In this document: piece by piece, positions 19,591 through 28,970 of the stretch
Layout: every line of letters starts with the position of its first letter
How positions within the stretch are numbered: position 1 is the first letter of the stretch
NCBI GenBank assembly: GCA_013289445.1
Contig: JABCZZ010000004.1
Span: 8,290-69,041 of the forward strand
From: Alphaproteobacteria bacterium
GTDB lineage: Bacteria > Pseudomonadota > Alphaproteobacteria > Rickettsiales > JABCZZ01
DNA length: 60,752 bases
Direction: 5' to 3'
The notes under the pieces: model-generated
Told to the model about the DNA's origin: nothing
Database searches by the model: none
The model's input: the letters and a program-made list of their open reading frames with translations, nothing else
Position numbers and translations under genes: made by a program

Positions 19591-22560
19591 TCAACTTCCC
19601 CAAGCAAGAAAAAGCCCCATATCACCAGGAAATCCTCCTGGGTATTCAAGTGTCTGCACAGAGAGACGGAATCCTTGTGGCTTCAAATCTTGTTCCCATC
19701 GTAAATAAATTTCAGCAGCCTCACCGCGCAATGTTTTAGGCCAATCAAGTTCTTGTGCATTTATAGCACGGCCACCATCGCTGCAAAGATCACTTGGAAA
19801 ACGCAAAATCTTACATTCTTTTGCCCCCTCTTTCGCGGCTTCACGCGCAGTATGCAGTAATACTTGCCAGCTTGCTTCGTTTATATGGTGGCTAATGAGG
19901 CTGTCGACCTGCTTTCTGTGTTGCTCTGCAAGATTATGTTGTGCCTCTTCCCGTAATACTATTTTGCCATGTTCAAAATCTTTCATGAGCGTCTGAAAAT
20001 CTTTTGCCGTTACTGGACCATCCGGCGGTATATCAGCTATTATTCGTTTAGTTTCGGAAGCTGAAGATAGGACATTTTGTCTAGCTTCAATTAGCGGCAC
20101 AGCTTTCAGAGAACCAAAAACTCGATACGCAAGAATCTTGATGCGATCATTGATAAGAAAGAAAGGCAACGAGTATCCCCACACCATAAGCGCCCACTTG
20201 CAACTGATGGACGGCATGAATAATCCGTAAACCGCGATTAGCGTTGCCAGAAGTTGCGTGCCGACTACCGCCAGCAGCAAAATGCGCCCAGGACGAACCG
20301 ACCAGAAAGGCCCGCGCGTGCGAGTAAGGAAAATCTTGAAATGTCCCGCCACTGACAACTTCAGATACATCAGGGTCTGGATAAGCGCATGGTCGAGGTG
20401 ATAGATTCGGTCACCGATATAAAACAGGCCAAACGAGTCAATGACACCTATGATACTTACCACAGTGGCAACTCCTAGCACCATGCGCATGTTCCAGGCC
20501 TCGGGCTGATTCTTGTAATGTACATTGTCATAGGCGATGGACAGAATCGCGCCGTCGTTTAGTAGCGCCAGCATTACGATCATTACTGCCGTCAGAGGAT
20601 AAAAATTAAAAAATAGGATTGCCAGCGTCATGAAAAACAGCACGCCCAGCGTTTCGGCGATGCGGTAGATGGCATAGCTGTTCATTCGCTGAAAAATCTT
20701 TCGGCTCTCTTTGATCGCATCGATAATCACTGATATGCCGGGGGTCATCAATACGATGGATGCTGCCGCGCGTGCTGCGTCTGTCGCACCCGATACGGCG
20801 ATGCCGCAATCGGCTTTTTTTAGCGCCGGAGCGTCGTTCACTCCATCGCCGGTCATGCCGACGATATGCCCGCGCTCTTGCAACACGTCAATAATATGAA
20901 ATTTATGTTCTGGGAATACCTGCGCAAACCCGTCGGCTTTTTCAATAAACTCAGACAATTGGGCCGTTTCATGCACTTTGGCGTCACCGAAGCCGCTGGC
21001 ATCGAGGATGTTACTGTCCATACCTAATTTCTTGGCGGTTTCTACTGCAATGGCGACATGATCGCCCGTCACCATTTTTATCTTCACGCCCATTTGTACG
21101 GCGCTAGCGATGGTGGACTTAGCATCTTCGCGTGGCGGATCAAACAGCGGCAATACACCGAGAAACTGCCATTTGTCATCGCCGTCAGCCCGGGCAACGC
21201 CCAGCGAACGAAAGCCGCGTGCAGCGAATTCGTTTATCGCCTTTTCGACGGATTGCTTCACCTGTGCGGCATTTGCCGACAATTCTAGGATCATCTGCGG
21301 CGCGCCTTTGGTCACCTTGAACTGTTTGCCGTCCGCACGTTTGACCGTTGCTTCGGTACGCTTATGCACCGGGTCGAATGGCAGGAAATGAAGTATCTGG
21401 CAGGCTTTCAATGCTTTATCGTCTTTGATACCGCCTAGAACGGCAAGGTCGATAGTATCTTTGTCTTCCGCACGCGAAGCGAGCGCAGCGCAGAGTACGA
21501 CTTGCTCGGCTGGGATTTTATCTACGCTGAATGGATCGCCCAGCGTCAGCTTGTTTTGCGTCAGGGTGCCGGTCTTATCGGTACATAATATATCCACGCC
21601 CGCCAGTTCTTCGATAGCCGACAGCCGAGTCACAATCGCTTGCTTTTGGGCTAGTATGCGCGCGCCGACTGCCATAGTTACCGACAACACGGTGGGCATT
21701 GCTACGGGTATAGCCGCTACCGTCAGCACTAAGGCAAATTGCAACGTAGTGAGAATGGGGTCGCCCCGGTATATTGCGACAGCAACAATAACCGTCACTA
21801 GAACTGCGGCAAGAACGATAAGGTAATTGCCGATTCTCAAAACTGCCTTTTGAAAATGGCTAGCGCTACGCGCGCCCTGCACCAGTTGTGCCGTCTTGCC
21901 AAAATAAGTATTCTCTCCGGTGGCGTATACCATCGCATCGGCTTCGCCCTGCCTGATAATCGAACCGGAAAATATCGCTTCGCCGGATTTGCGCGATGCA
22001 GGCAATGATTCACCCGTCAGGGCCGATTGATCTACCTCGACCGGATCGCCCTCTAACAACTTGCCATCTGCTGGCACAATGTCGCCCAGACGAACGCGGA
22101 TGACATCGCCAGGCACCAACTCGCGTGCGGCTGGGTTCAGCCATTTCCCATCACGTTTTACCGTAGCCTTAATCGCGAGCTTGGCCTTGAGTGCAGCAAT
22201 GGCGTTTCCTGCCTGGTGTTCCTCCCAGAATCCGACTACGGCGTTGGAAACAAGCAATAGAAGGATAATGCCAAAATCAGGCCAATGCCTAGCTACCGCT
22301 GAAAGTACTACTGCCGCCTCGATCATCCATGGGATGGGTCCCCAGAAATAGGAGAGGAATTTCAGGAGTTCGTTCGTTTTCTTCTCTTCAAGCTCGTTGG
22401 GACCATATTGCGTCAGCCGTTTCTCAGCTTCGGCTTGGGTAAGGCCATCCGGCGACGACTCTAGTTTCTTCTCCACCTCTGCCAGCGGTAGGAACTTCAG
22501 ATCGTCTTTTACTTCGGGCTTCGCTTCAGAAGTCTTGGTTCGGTTGGCATTGATCTTCAT
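19591..22560 (-). CDS. Plasma-membrane H+-ATPase-type (P3A) P-type ATPase
   Basis: 989 residues from ATG 22560 (AAGGAA upstream). The canonical P-type order is present: N-terminal cation-ATPase domain (GLTQAEAEKRLTQYGPNE), first helix pair, the actuator motif LTGESLP, transmembrane segment with AIPVAMP, phosphorylation motif CTDKTGTLT, nucleotide domain with KGAP, and the hinge TGDGVNDAPALKKAD, then six C-terminal helices. The PVAMPTVLSV and proton-pump-like N-terminus fit P3A proton pumps rather than Ca or heavy-metal pumps. A hydrophilic C-terminal extension of about 150 residues after the last helix ends near TLEYPGGFPGDMGLFLAWG; it may be an autoinhibitory or sensor tail. It would export H+ at the cost of ATP. 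Confidence 0.88.
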   Translation of the reverse strand: MKINANRTKTSEAKPEVKDDLKFLPLAEVEKKLESSPDGLTQAEAEKRLTQYGPNELEEKKTNELLKFLSYFWGPIPWMIEAAVVLSAVARHWPDFGIILLLLVSNAVVGFWEEHQAGNAIAALKAKLAIKATVKRDGKWLNPAARELVPGDVIRVRLGDIVPADGKLLEGDPVEVDQSALTGESLPASRKSGEAIFSGSIIRQGEADAMVYATGENTYFGKTAQLVQGARSASHFQKAVLRIGNYLIVLAAVLVTVIVAVAIYRGDPILTTLQFALVLTVAAIPVAMPTVLSVTMAVGARILAQKQAIVTRLSAIEELAGVDILCTDKTGTLTQNKLTLGDPFSVDKIPAEQVVLCAALASRAEDKDTIDLAVLGGIKDDKALKACQILHFLPFDPVHKRTEATVKRADGKQFKVTKGAPQMILELSANAAQVKQSVEKAINEFAARGFRSLGVARADGDDKWQFLGVLPLFDPPREDAKSTIASAVQMGVKIKMVTGDHVAIAVETAKKLGMDSNILDASGFGDAKVHETAQLSEFIEKADGFAQVFPEHKFHIIDVLQERGHIVGMTGDGVNDAPALKKADCGIAVSGATDAARAAASIVLMTPGISVIIDAIKESRKIFQRMNSYAIYRIAETLGVLFFMTLAILFFNFYPLTAVMIVMLALLNDGAILSIAYDNVHYKNQPEAWNMRMVLGVATVVSIIGVIDSFGLFYIGDRIYHLDHALIQTLMYLKLSVAGHFKIFLTRTRGPFWSVRPGRILLLAVVGTQLLATLIAVYGLFMPSISCKWALMVWGYSLPFFLINDRIKILAYRVFGSLKAVPLIEARQNVLSSASETKRIIADIPPDGPVTAKDFQTLMKDFEHGKIVLREEAQHNLAEQHRKQVDSLISHHINEASWQVLLHTAREAAKEGAKECKILRFPSDLCSDGGRAINAQELDWPKTLRGEAAEIYLRWEQDLKPQGFRLSVQTLEYPGGFPGDMGLFLAWGS

Positions 22561-22589
22561 AAACGGTATTCCTTCTGTATTTGCTATGC

Positions 22590-22610
22590 GGCCTGTTTTT
22601 ATAACAGGCC
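22590..22610. terminator. Hairpin between phaC and the P-ATPase gene
   Basis: GGCCTGTT (22590-22597) and AACAGGCC (22603-22610) pair perfectly around a five-base loop. It sits 95 bp after phaC and 30 bp before the P-ATPase start codon. No U-tract follows on the minus strand, so it may be an attenuator or an mRNA-processing stem rather than a full stop. Confidence 0.4.
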
Positions 22611-22704
22611 TTGCATACGCAGAGGCGGTGGCTCCTCCTTCGTTTTCCCAACGATTCAACGCTCTATATATTTGAGCATTACCTTTGTTGGTATGTGGAG
22701 CGTA

Positions 22705-24531
22705 TTATTTTATAAGTACGTAGCTGCCGGGGGCATTTTCTATCGGTGCATAATCTTTGGTACCACCCATAGCGTGCGGTTTAACTTTTCCTTCCGAATG
22801 GTTATCAAGCCATCCCTGCCATTCTTCCCACCATGAACCTTCTTTTGTGGGAGTAGTGCTCTGCCACTGGCCAGGTGGCGTATAACGCGCGGTACGGGGC
22901 ATTGCGGCAATCTGGTAGTGGCGGCCTTTATGTCCCGGCTCGCTGACGATACCGGCATTATGCCCGCCGCTGGTGAGGACGAACGTTATATCGCTTTCGG
23001 TGAGCAGCAGAATTTTATACACCGATTTCCACGGTGCGACATGATCGCGCGCGGTGCCAACAGAAAAAAGTGGGGTGCGGATATCCTGTAGCGCTACAGG
23101 CTTCCCAGCCACCATGAAGCGCCCTTCGGCAAGATCGTTCTTTAGAAAAAGCTGGCGCAGATATTCACTATGCATACGGTACGGCATGCGCGTGGCGTCA
23201 GCGTCCCACGCCATCATATCAAACATCGATGTGCGCTTGCCCTCCATATAATCGGTAATGATGCGCGACCAGATCAAATCATTGGAGCGCAGCATCTGGA
23301 ATGCGCCTGCCATCTGCGATTTATCTAGATAGCCCTTATCCCACATCACATCCTCAAGGAACGCCACCTGCTCTTCGTCCACAAACAGTAATATTTCACC
23401 GGCTTCCTCAAAATCGACTTGCGATGCAAGAAGCGTGATGGTTTTGAAGGAATCATCGCCATCGCGTGCATGTGCGGCAGCCATGATAGAAAGCAGTGTT
23501 CCGCCCAGGCAATAGCCCATGGCGTTTACCTGCGGGGCATGGGTGATAGTTTTAACTGCTTTCAACGCCTCGCCAAGACCGGTATGCAGGTAATCTTCTA
23601 ATCCCACATTCCGGTCGCATGTATCCGGGTTTTTCCATGAGATCATGAATACGGTATGACCTTTATCCACCAGATATTTCACCAGCGAATTATGCGGTGA
23701 GAGATCGAGGATATAATATTTCATAATCCATGCCGGTGTTATTAGAATCGGTTCGGCGTACACCTGTGCTGTCGTCGGCGTGTACTGGATCAATTCGATG
23801 AGATCGTTGCGGTAAACGACTTTCCCCGACGTGGCTGCAACATCTTCACCTACTTTAAATGCCTCAGTGCCTACAGGCGGTTTATGGGTGGCAGTGCGTG
23901 TAGTATCATCCAGAAAATTCAGCGCGCCTTGCCAGAAATTTTTGCCACCTTCATTTCTGGTAATTTGCAGGATATCGGGATTGAGGATAGGGCTATTGGA
24001 AGGAGAAATAATATCCAGCATCTGACGTGCGGTGAAAGAAGCTAGATTCAGGTGATGTGTTGATACGCCGCGCACGTCGCTGGTAGCCTCTTCCCACCAT
24101 TGCTGGTAAAGCAGAAAGCCCTGTTCAATCACATTGAACGGCCAGCCCTTCCAACCATCGCTTACGAAGCGATGATCGGCAGGAGGAGGCGTTATGGGGG
24201 GCGTCTTGGCAGCCCCCAATGCCGCCTGCACGGCGTATCCGCCGATTTGAGCTGTTTTGCTGACTAGGCTTTGGTGCAATTTCTGCATTTTTGCAGGTGA
24301 AGACATCAGATGCGCCGACCAGTCAAATCCGGCCAGGGCAAGTGCTATGGGCGACATGCCGCCGGTTAGTTTTGCCATTTGCGCATGCAGTCTGTGATCA
24401 AGTATGGCCTCATCGGAAGGAGGAGTGTACACCGGGCATTCGGAGACGGTTCGTCTGCGCGTGAGGGCGGGCGCGCCGGTTTTTTTGCTGACGACTGTGT
24501 GTTGTGGCTTGAGTTTAACAACTTTTGACAT
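22705..24531 (-). CDS. phaC: Class I polyhydroxyalkanoate synthase
   Basis: 608 residues, class I length. It polymerises 3-hydroxyacyl-CoA, mainly 3-hydroxybutyryl-CoA, into storage polyester. The alpha/beta-hydrolase core carries the lipase-like box GYCLGG with the catalytic Cys (about 345), the Asp in SVGTARDHVAPW and the His in SGGHNAGIVS. The N-terminal domain contains FLLYQQWWEEA and ILNPDILQITRNEGGKNF, typical PhaC elements. A Lys/Arg-rich head (about 1-30) is present. It follows phaB by 17 bp in a leftward operon. No phasin, phaR or depolymerase gene is visible in the window. Confidence 0.95.
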   Translation of the reverse strand: MSKVVKLKPQHTVVSKKTGAPALTRRRTVSECPVYTPPSDEAILDHRLHAQMAKLTGGMSPIALALAGFDWSAHLMSSPAKMQKLHQSLVSKTAQIGGYAVQAALGAAKTPPITPPPADHRFVSDGWKGWPFNVIEQGFLLYQQWWEEATSDVRGVSTHHLNLASFTARQMLDIISPSNSPILNPDILQITRNEGGKNFWQGALNFLDDTTRTATHKPPVGTEAFKVGEDVAATSGKVVYRNDLIELIQYTPTTAQVYAEPILITPAWIMKYYILDLSPHNSLVKYLVDKGHTVFMISWKNPDTCDRNVGLEDYLHTGLGEALKAVKTITHAPQVNAMGYCLGGTLLSIMAAAHARDGDDSFKTITLLASQVDFEEAGEILLFVDEEQVAFLEDVMWDKGYLDKSQMAGAFQMLRSNDLIWSRIITDYMEGKRTSMFDMMAWDADATRMPYRMHSEYLRQLFLKNDLAEGRFMVAGKPVALQDIRTPLFSVGTARDHVAPWKSVYKILLLTESDITFVLTSGGHNAGIVSEPGHKGRHYQIAAMPRTARYTPPGQWQSTTPTKEGSWWEEWQGWLDNHSEGKVKPHAMGGTKDYAPIENAPGSYVLIK

Positions 24532-24548
24532 GGCTTAAATCCTCGTGT

Positions 24549-25280
24549 TTACGATTCCATGAATTGTCCGCCGTTGATTGGAATAGTCTCACCGGTAATG
24601 CAGCTGGACTCATCGGCCACTAAAAATACTACCATACGAGCGATTTCCTCGGGCTTCATCAACCTGCCGATGGGTATCTGTGCAATCATGGCTTTAAGTG
24701 CATCCGATGGCATGGCTTTCACCATTTCGGTGTCTGTGTAGCCCGGCGCTACGGCATTCACAGTGACACCTTTGGAAGCACTTTCGCGGGCCAGTGCCTT
24801 GATAAAACCGATGATGCCAGTCTTCGATGCGCAGTAATTGGTTTGGCCTACCTGACCCAGCTGCCCGTTCACCGAGCTGATGCAGACAATCCGGCCAAAC
24901 TTCTTTTCGCGCATAGCATTGATCACAGCGCGAGACATATTAAAGCAGGAGGTAAGATTAGTCGTGAGGACTTCATTCCAATGTTCCGCCGTCATTTTGT
25001 GCATCATCCCGTCTCTAGTAATACCGGCATTGTTGACCAAGATTTCCACATTGGCGCCGAAATCAGCAGTGACTTTTTCCACACCTTTGGCACACTGATC
25101 AAAATCGGTGACGTCCCATTTATAAACCTTGGCGCCGGTTTCCTTTGCAAACGTATTTGCTACATCGTCATGGACGATATAATTGGCGGCAACGTCGTAT
25201 TCCGCTGCCCTCAAGGCTTTACAAATGGCAGCGCCTATACCTGTTGTACCGCCGGTGACCAATGCTAATCTTTTCGTCAT
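24549..25280 (-). CDS. phaB: Acetoacetyl-CoA reductase (PhaB-type SDR)
   Basis: 243 residues from ATG 25280 (GGAGAATTTT just upstream); an open frame continues upstream into the ackA gap but without SDR homology. Short-chain dehydrogenase motifs: LVTGGTTGIGAAI (NADP(H) site), NNAGI, catalytic Ser in CISSVNGQ, the YCASK motif (Tyr and Lys) and PGYTDTEM. The GQVGQTNYCASKTG and NAVAPGYTDTEMV stretches are characteristic of acetoacetyl-CoA reductases rather than FabG, and phaC follows directly. It supplies (R)-3-hydroxybutyryl-CoA to PhaC and consumes NADPH. Confidence 0.93.
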   Translation of the reverse strand: MTKRLALVTGGTTGIGAAICKALRAAEYDVAANYIVHDDVANTFAKETGAKVYKWDVTDFDQCAKGVEKVTADFGANVEILVNNAGITRDGMMHKMTAEHWNEVLTTNLTSCFNMSRAVINAMREKKFGRIVCISSVNGQLGQVGQTNYCASKTGIIGFIKALARESASKGVTVNAVAPGYTDTEMVKAMPSDALKAMIAQIPIGRLMKPEEIARMVVFLVADESSCITGETIPINGGQFMES

Positions 25281-25300
25281 AAAATTCTCCTGAATGCGTA

Positions 25301-26461
25301 TTAATAGGAAGCTGTCTTTTTGCGTGTCACTAGTGCCGAATGAGTAATGTGGCCTAACAGCCGGTGCGTATCTTTGGCGATCATCCATTGCTCGCGGGTT
25401 TTAGTGACCAGCACTTTAACCTGTGAATGTGGCTTGTGCAGATGCGACGCTTCAAATGCTTTGAGTTTCACCTGCGCGTTGCGCGCTTCGTCAAAATGGA
25501 GCCCAAGGAATTCCAGTCCGGTGCAGATGTGGCTGCGCATGGATACGGAATTCTCGCCGATGCCGCCGGTAAAGGACAGTACGTCCAACCCGCCCATCGC
25601 CGCTGTATAGGCCCCGATATATTTTTTTATCCGGTAGGCATAAATTTTAATTGCAAGCTGCGCGTTTTTATTGCCTGTCACTGCCTGTTTTTCAATGTCG
25701 CGGAGGTCATTGCCGAAGCCGGAAAGACCAGCCAGACCACTATCGTGATAGAGCGCGGCTTCAATCTGTTCGACGGTCAAACCAAGCGTATGCTTTAAAT
25801 AAGTAAAAATGCCTGGATCGACGTCTCCGGAACGTGTGCCCATCACCAAGCCTGCGAGCGGCGTCATACCCATCGAGGTATCAACGGATTGACCTCTCTC
25901 AATAGCACACACGCTTGCGCCGTTGCCGAGATGACAACTGATAATACGAAGGTCGGTTGCAGGCTTTTTTAGCTCATCCGCCACGCGCTGCATGATGTAG
26001 CAGTGTGAGGTGCCGTGAAAGCCATAACGCCGGACTCCGACTTTGCGCCAGCTTTCCGGTACGGCATAGGTGGTGGCGTGGGATTCAATGGTTTGGTGAA
26101 ATGCGGTGTCGAATACTGCGACTTGCGGCACGTTCCAGGTCTTGCGCGCCATCGCAATGCCAGCTAGTGCTGGCGGATTATGCATAGGTGCCAACGGAAT
26201 GCAGGCCTTTATGTCTGCAACCACCGTATCGTCAATGACGCAGGCATCCTTGAATTTCTCTCCACCATGCCCAACACGCTGTCCGATGGCATCAAAATGG
26301 TGCTGCCTGGCTTTTTTCAGCGCCGCAGGAATTTGCATCAGTGCTTCTTCGACAGATGCAGCACGCTCGGTCTCCGAATCAAAGCATTCATTATCGGAAT
26401 CCATGTCGAATACACTGAATTTGACTGATGAGCTTCCAGCATTAATGACAAGGATGCGCAT
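25301..26461 (-). CDS. ackA: Acetate kinase family enzyme
   Basis: 386 residues. Transfers phosphate between acetyl-phosphate (or another short acyl-phosphate) and ADP. ASKHA-fold motifs: VINAGSSSVKFSVFD at the N-terminus, VGHGGEKF, VAVFDTAFH, YGFHGTSH (catalytic Arg in RRYGFHG), HLGNGASVCAI, GLVMGTRSGDVDPG and SFTGGIGENS. It ends slightly short of the usual 400 residues. It directly follows the maoC-pta fusion gene (2 bp gap), so the pair can turn acyl-CoA into acyl-phosphate and then ATP. Butyrate/propionate kinase specificity cannot be excluded, particularly as the partner transferase resembles phosphobutyryltransferases. Confidence 0.93.
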   Translation of the reverse strand: MRILVINAGSSSVKFSVFDMDSDNECFDSETERAASVEEALMQIPAALKKARQHHFDAIGQRVGHGGEKFKDACVIDDTVVADIKACIPLAPMHNPPALAGIAMARKTWNVPQVAVFDTAFHQTIESHATTYAVPESWRKVGVRRYGFHGTSHCYIMQRVADELKKPATDLRIISCHLGNGASVCAIERGQSVDTSMGMTPLAGLVMGTRSGDVDPGIFTYLKHTLGLTVEQIEAALYHDSGLAGLSGFGNDLRDIEKQAVTGNKNAQLAIKIYAYRIKKYIGAYTAAMGGLDVLSFTGGIGENSVSMRSHICTGLEFLGLHFDEARNAQVKLKAFEASHLHKPHSQVKVLVTKTREQWMIAKDTHRLLGHITHSALVTRKKTASY

Positions 26462-26463
26462 GT

Positions 26464-27885
26464 TTATGCCGCCTTGGAGAGAATGAGGGGCTGGTTGCGC
26501 TTTGCATCCGCAATCAATACTGCCAAAGCGCAGGAGAGAAGCTTTGTGCGTAAGCTATCGGCGCGGCTTGTGAGAATGATGGGAACACGTGCGCCTAGAG
26601 CGATGCCAGCGGCGTCGGCACCCCCCAGAAAGGCCAGTTGCTTGGCCAGCACGTTGCCGGTTTCTATCTCCGGCACCAGCAAAATATCGGCATCACCCGC
26701 AACCAGGGAATGGATGCCCTTTTCTTTCGCTGCCTGCTTGCTGATAGCATTGTCAAAGGCGAGCGGCCCATCAAGGATGCCGTTTGTAATCTGGCCCCGG
26801 TCCGCCATCTTACATAAAATTGCGGCATCGACCGTTGCCTGCATCTTTGGATTCATCTCTTCCGTGGCGGCAAGTATTGCCACCTTGGGCATTTTGTCCT
26901 CCCCGAACAATGTGCGCCAAAGACAAATGGCGTTCTGGCAGATGTCTGCTTTGGTCGCAGCATCCGGCGCGATATTGATGGCAGCGTCGGTGACTATAAG
27001 TATTTTATGATAGGACGGCGCATCAATGACGTAAGCATGGCTTATGCGGTATTCAGTGCGCAGGCCCGAGGCTTGAGACACTACCGCTCCCAGCAGTTCG
27101 TCTGTATGCAGAGAGCCTTTCATGATGGCCGCAACTTTTCCCGCCACCGCAAGATCTACAGCCTTGGCCGCCGCTTCATGGCTATGTTCGGTATCAATGG
27201 TTTCCCAGCCCGAGAGATCGATCTTCGCCTCTTTTGCCGCCGCCTTAATTTTAGCCATCGGGCCAATAAGCACAGGAACAATCAATCCCGCTTTTACGGC
27301 ATCGGCTACAGCCTGTAGCACATCACTCTTTACCGGATGGACTATGGCAGTACGCAGGGCATCCAAACCTTCACAACGCTGCATAATGGCATTAAAGCGA
27401 TCATGCTGAGGAATATTGATCTGAGGTAAATTGGCCCGCGCCACGCGGAGCTTTTCCTTCGGCGCAAGGACGGTCGCAAGGCCGTCAGCAACGACTTCCC
27501 CGCGCTGATTCACCGCTTTGCAATCCAATATCACAATCGGCTTGTCGGTGCGTTTGTCACGCACGATGGCCGTTACAGTGATTGTATCGCCAATGCGCAC
27601 CGGCTTTTTAAATTTTATATCCTGTTCGAGGTAAATCGTGCCAACGCCCGGCATCACGGTCCCGAGCAGTGCAGAAATGAGCGATGCCGTCCACATTCCC
27701 TGGCCAATGATGCCATGAAAGATATCGCTCTTGGCATATTCCGCGTCCATATGCGCCGGGTTGACATCGCCTGACATCACCGCAAAGAGCGTAATATCGT
27801 CCTGCGTCAACATCCGGGTTAATATACCCTGACGGCCAATGGTAAGCTCATCAAACGTTACATTTTCTAGAAAATCATCGGCCAT
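26464..27885 (-). CDS. Bifunctional MaoC-like enoyl-CoA hydratase / phosphate acyltransferase
   Basis: 473 residues from ATG 27885. N-terminal MaoC hot-dog domain (about 1-150) with hydratase-2 signature SGDVNPAHMDAEYA and FKKPVRIGDTITV; C-terminal phosphate acetyl/butyryltransferase domain (about 165-470) with VPVLIGP, MKGSLHTDELLG, TDAAINIAPD and DGPLAFDNAIS. The fused arrangement is known in proteobacteria and is annotated as bifunctional enoyl-CoA hydratase/phosphate acetyltransferase. It could link beta-oxidation or PHB intermediates with acyl-phosphate formation. It starts 5 bp after the fabI stop and ends 2 bp before ackA. Confidence 0.92.
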   Translation of the reverse strand: MADDFLENVTFDELTIGRQGILTRMLTQDDITLFAVMSGDVNPAHMDAEYAKSDIFHGIIGQGMWTASLISALLGTVMPGVGTIYLEQDIKFKKPVRIGDTITVTAIVRDKRTDKPIVILDCKAVNQRGEVVADGLATVLAPKEKLRVARANLPQINIPQHDRFNAIMQRCEGLDALRTAIVHPVKSDVLQAVADAVKAGLIVPVLIGPMAKIKAAAKEAKIDLSGWETIDTEHSHEAAAKAVDLAVAGKVAAIMKGSLHTDELLGAVVSQASGLRTEYRISHAYVIDAPSYHKILIVTDAAINIAPDAATKADICQNAICLWRTLFGEDKMPKVAILAATEEMNPKMQATVDAAILCKMADRGQITNGILDGPLAFDNAISKQAAKEKGIHSLVAGDADILLVPEIETGNVLAKQLAFLGGADAAGIALGARVPIILTSRADSLRTKLLSCALAVLIADAKRNQPLILSKAA

Positions 27886-27889
27886 ACGC

Positions 27890-28660
27890 CTAACCTCCCA
27901 TAATGTTGAAACCCGCATCGACATAAGCAATGCTGCCTGTCACTAAGCGGGCCTCGTCACTGACCAAAAAGCGCGCATAGGCACCGACGCCGTCAATGGA
28001 AATGGCAACATGTTCGGGTGATTTCTGATGCGCTAGCTCTAGGAGCTGGTCGAAATGAGCAATACCTGAGGCCGCCCGAGTGGCAATCGGACCTGGTGAT
28101 AAGGCGTTGACTCGGATATTTTTTGCCCCCAGTTCAGCTGCAAGGTATCTTACGGTGCCTTCTAATGCTGATTTTACAGGCCCCATTAGGCCGTAATTTT
28201 GTATAACTTTTTCGCTACCATAATAGGTAGTAGTAAGCAGACAACCGCCCTCTTGCATTAGAGGTTCTGCCAAATGGCTAAGACTAATAAAAGAGTAGCA
28301 GGAGATATCCATCGCTTCTAAAAACCCTGCGCGCGAAGCATCAACAATACGCCCTTGCAAATCCTGCATCGGTGCGAAAGCAACGGCATGCAGTAAGAAA
28401 TCTAGTTTGCCCCACTTAGTTTTTATGGCATCAAATAATGCCTTCATCTGGGCATCGTCGCGCACATCCAGCGGTAAAATTATAGAGGTCTTAAGTTGCT
28501 CAGCTATCGGACGCACATAAGGCGCGGCCTTTTCATTGAGATAAGTAATGGCTAGTTGTGCACCGGCTTCATGAAATGCTTTCGCACAACCCCAAGCAAT
28601 GGAATGCTCATTAGCAATGCCAATTACTAGGCCTTTTTTGCCAGCAAGAATATCACTCAT
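27890..28660 (-). CDS. fabI: Enoyl-ACP reductase (FabI family)
   Basis: 256 residues. NAD-binding start GLVIGIANEHSIAWG, typical for FabI (GxAxxxSxxxG), and the active-site pattern Y-x-x-M-x-x-x-K in YGLMGPVKSALEG; the preceding YYGSEKV carries the second conserved Tyr. It reduces enoyl-ACP in fatty-acid elongation. Its place at the head of a maoC-pta, ackA, phaB, phaC run suggests a second, condition-specific copy rather than the housekeeping enzyme, perhaps acting as an NADH sink. Upstream lies a 62-residue gene 50 bp away on the same strand. Confidence 0.92.
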   Translation of the reverse strand: MSDILAGKKGLVIGIANEHSIAWGCAKAFHEAGAQLAITYLNEKAAPYVRPIAEQLKTSIILPLDVRDDAQMKALFDAIKTKWGKLDFLLHAVAFAPMQDLQGRIVDASRAGFLEAMDISCYSFISLSHLAEPLMQEGGCLLTTTYYGSEKVIQNYGLMGPVKSALEGTVRYLAAELGAKNIRVNALSPGPIATRAASGIAHFDQLLELAHQKSPEHVAISIDGVGAYARFLVSDEARLVTGSIAYVDAGFNIMGG

Positions 28661-28710
28661 CAGACTTCCTTAAATTTAATCGTATTTATTGAATCGCTAA
28701 TCTGTTGGAA

Positions 28711-28899
28711 TTAATCGGTGACTTTATCGCACATTGCTTGTTCTGTTTCGGTAAGCAGCTCATATACAAAGCGGGGGATATCCTGCATTGTGTCGGGTAT
28801 CTGCATCTTGCCTGTATCCTTAGATATCGGCCCAAAATGCTCGGTCACCGGATTCAAATGCTCAAGAATTACTGGAACTGGCGTTGGTGTGGGCTTCAT
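28711..28899 (-). CDS. Small acidic Pro-rich protein, head of leftward operon
   Basis: 62 residues, family not recognised. AAGGAAT precedes the ATG by two to three bases. The N-terminus is Pro/Val-rich (MKPTPTPVPVILEHLNPV) and the C-terminal half is a predicted amphipathic helix (DIPRFVYELLTETEQAMCDKV). It has no signal peptide. It lies 50 bp before fabI and is likely its first cotranscribed gene. A comparable acidic helix is not seen elsewhere in the window. Confidence 0.55.
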   Translation of the reverse strand: MKPTPTPVPVILEHLNPVTEHFGPISKDTGKMQIPDTMQDIPRFVYELLTETEQAMCDKVTD

Positions 28900-28970
28900 A
28901 AATTCCTTATGGCAACAAGTTAATTATTCGAATCAAATGTGATTGAAGTGCATATAGCTGAGAACTAAAC

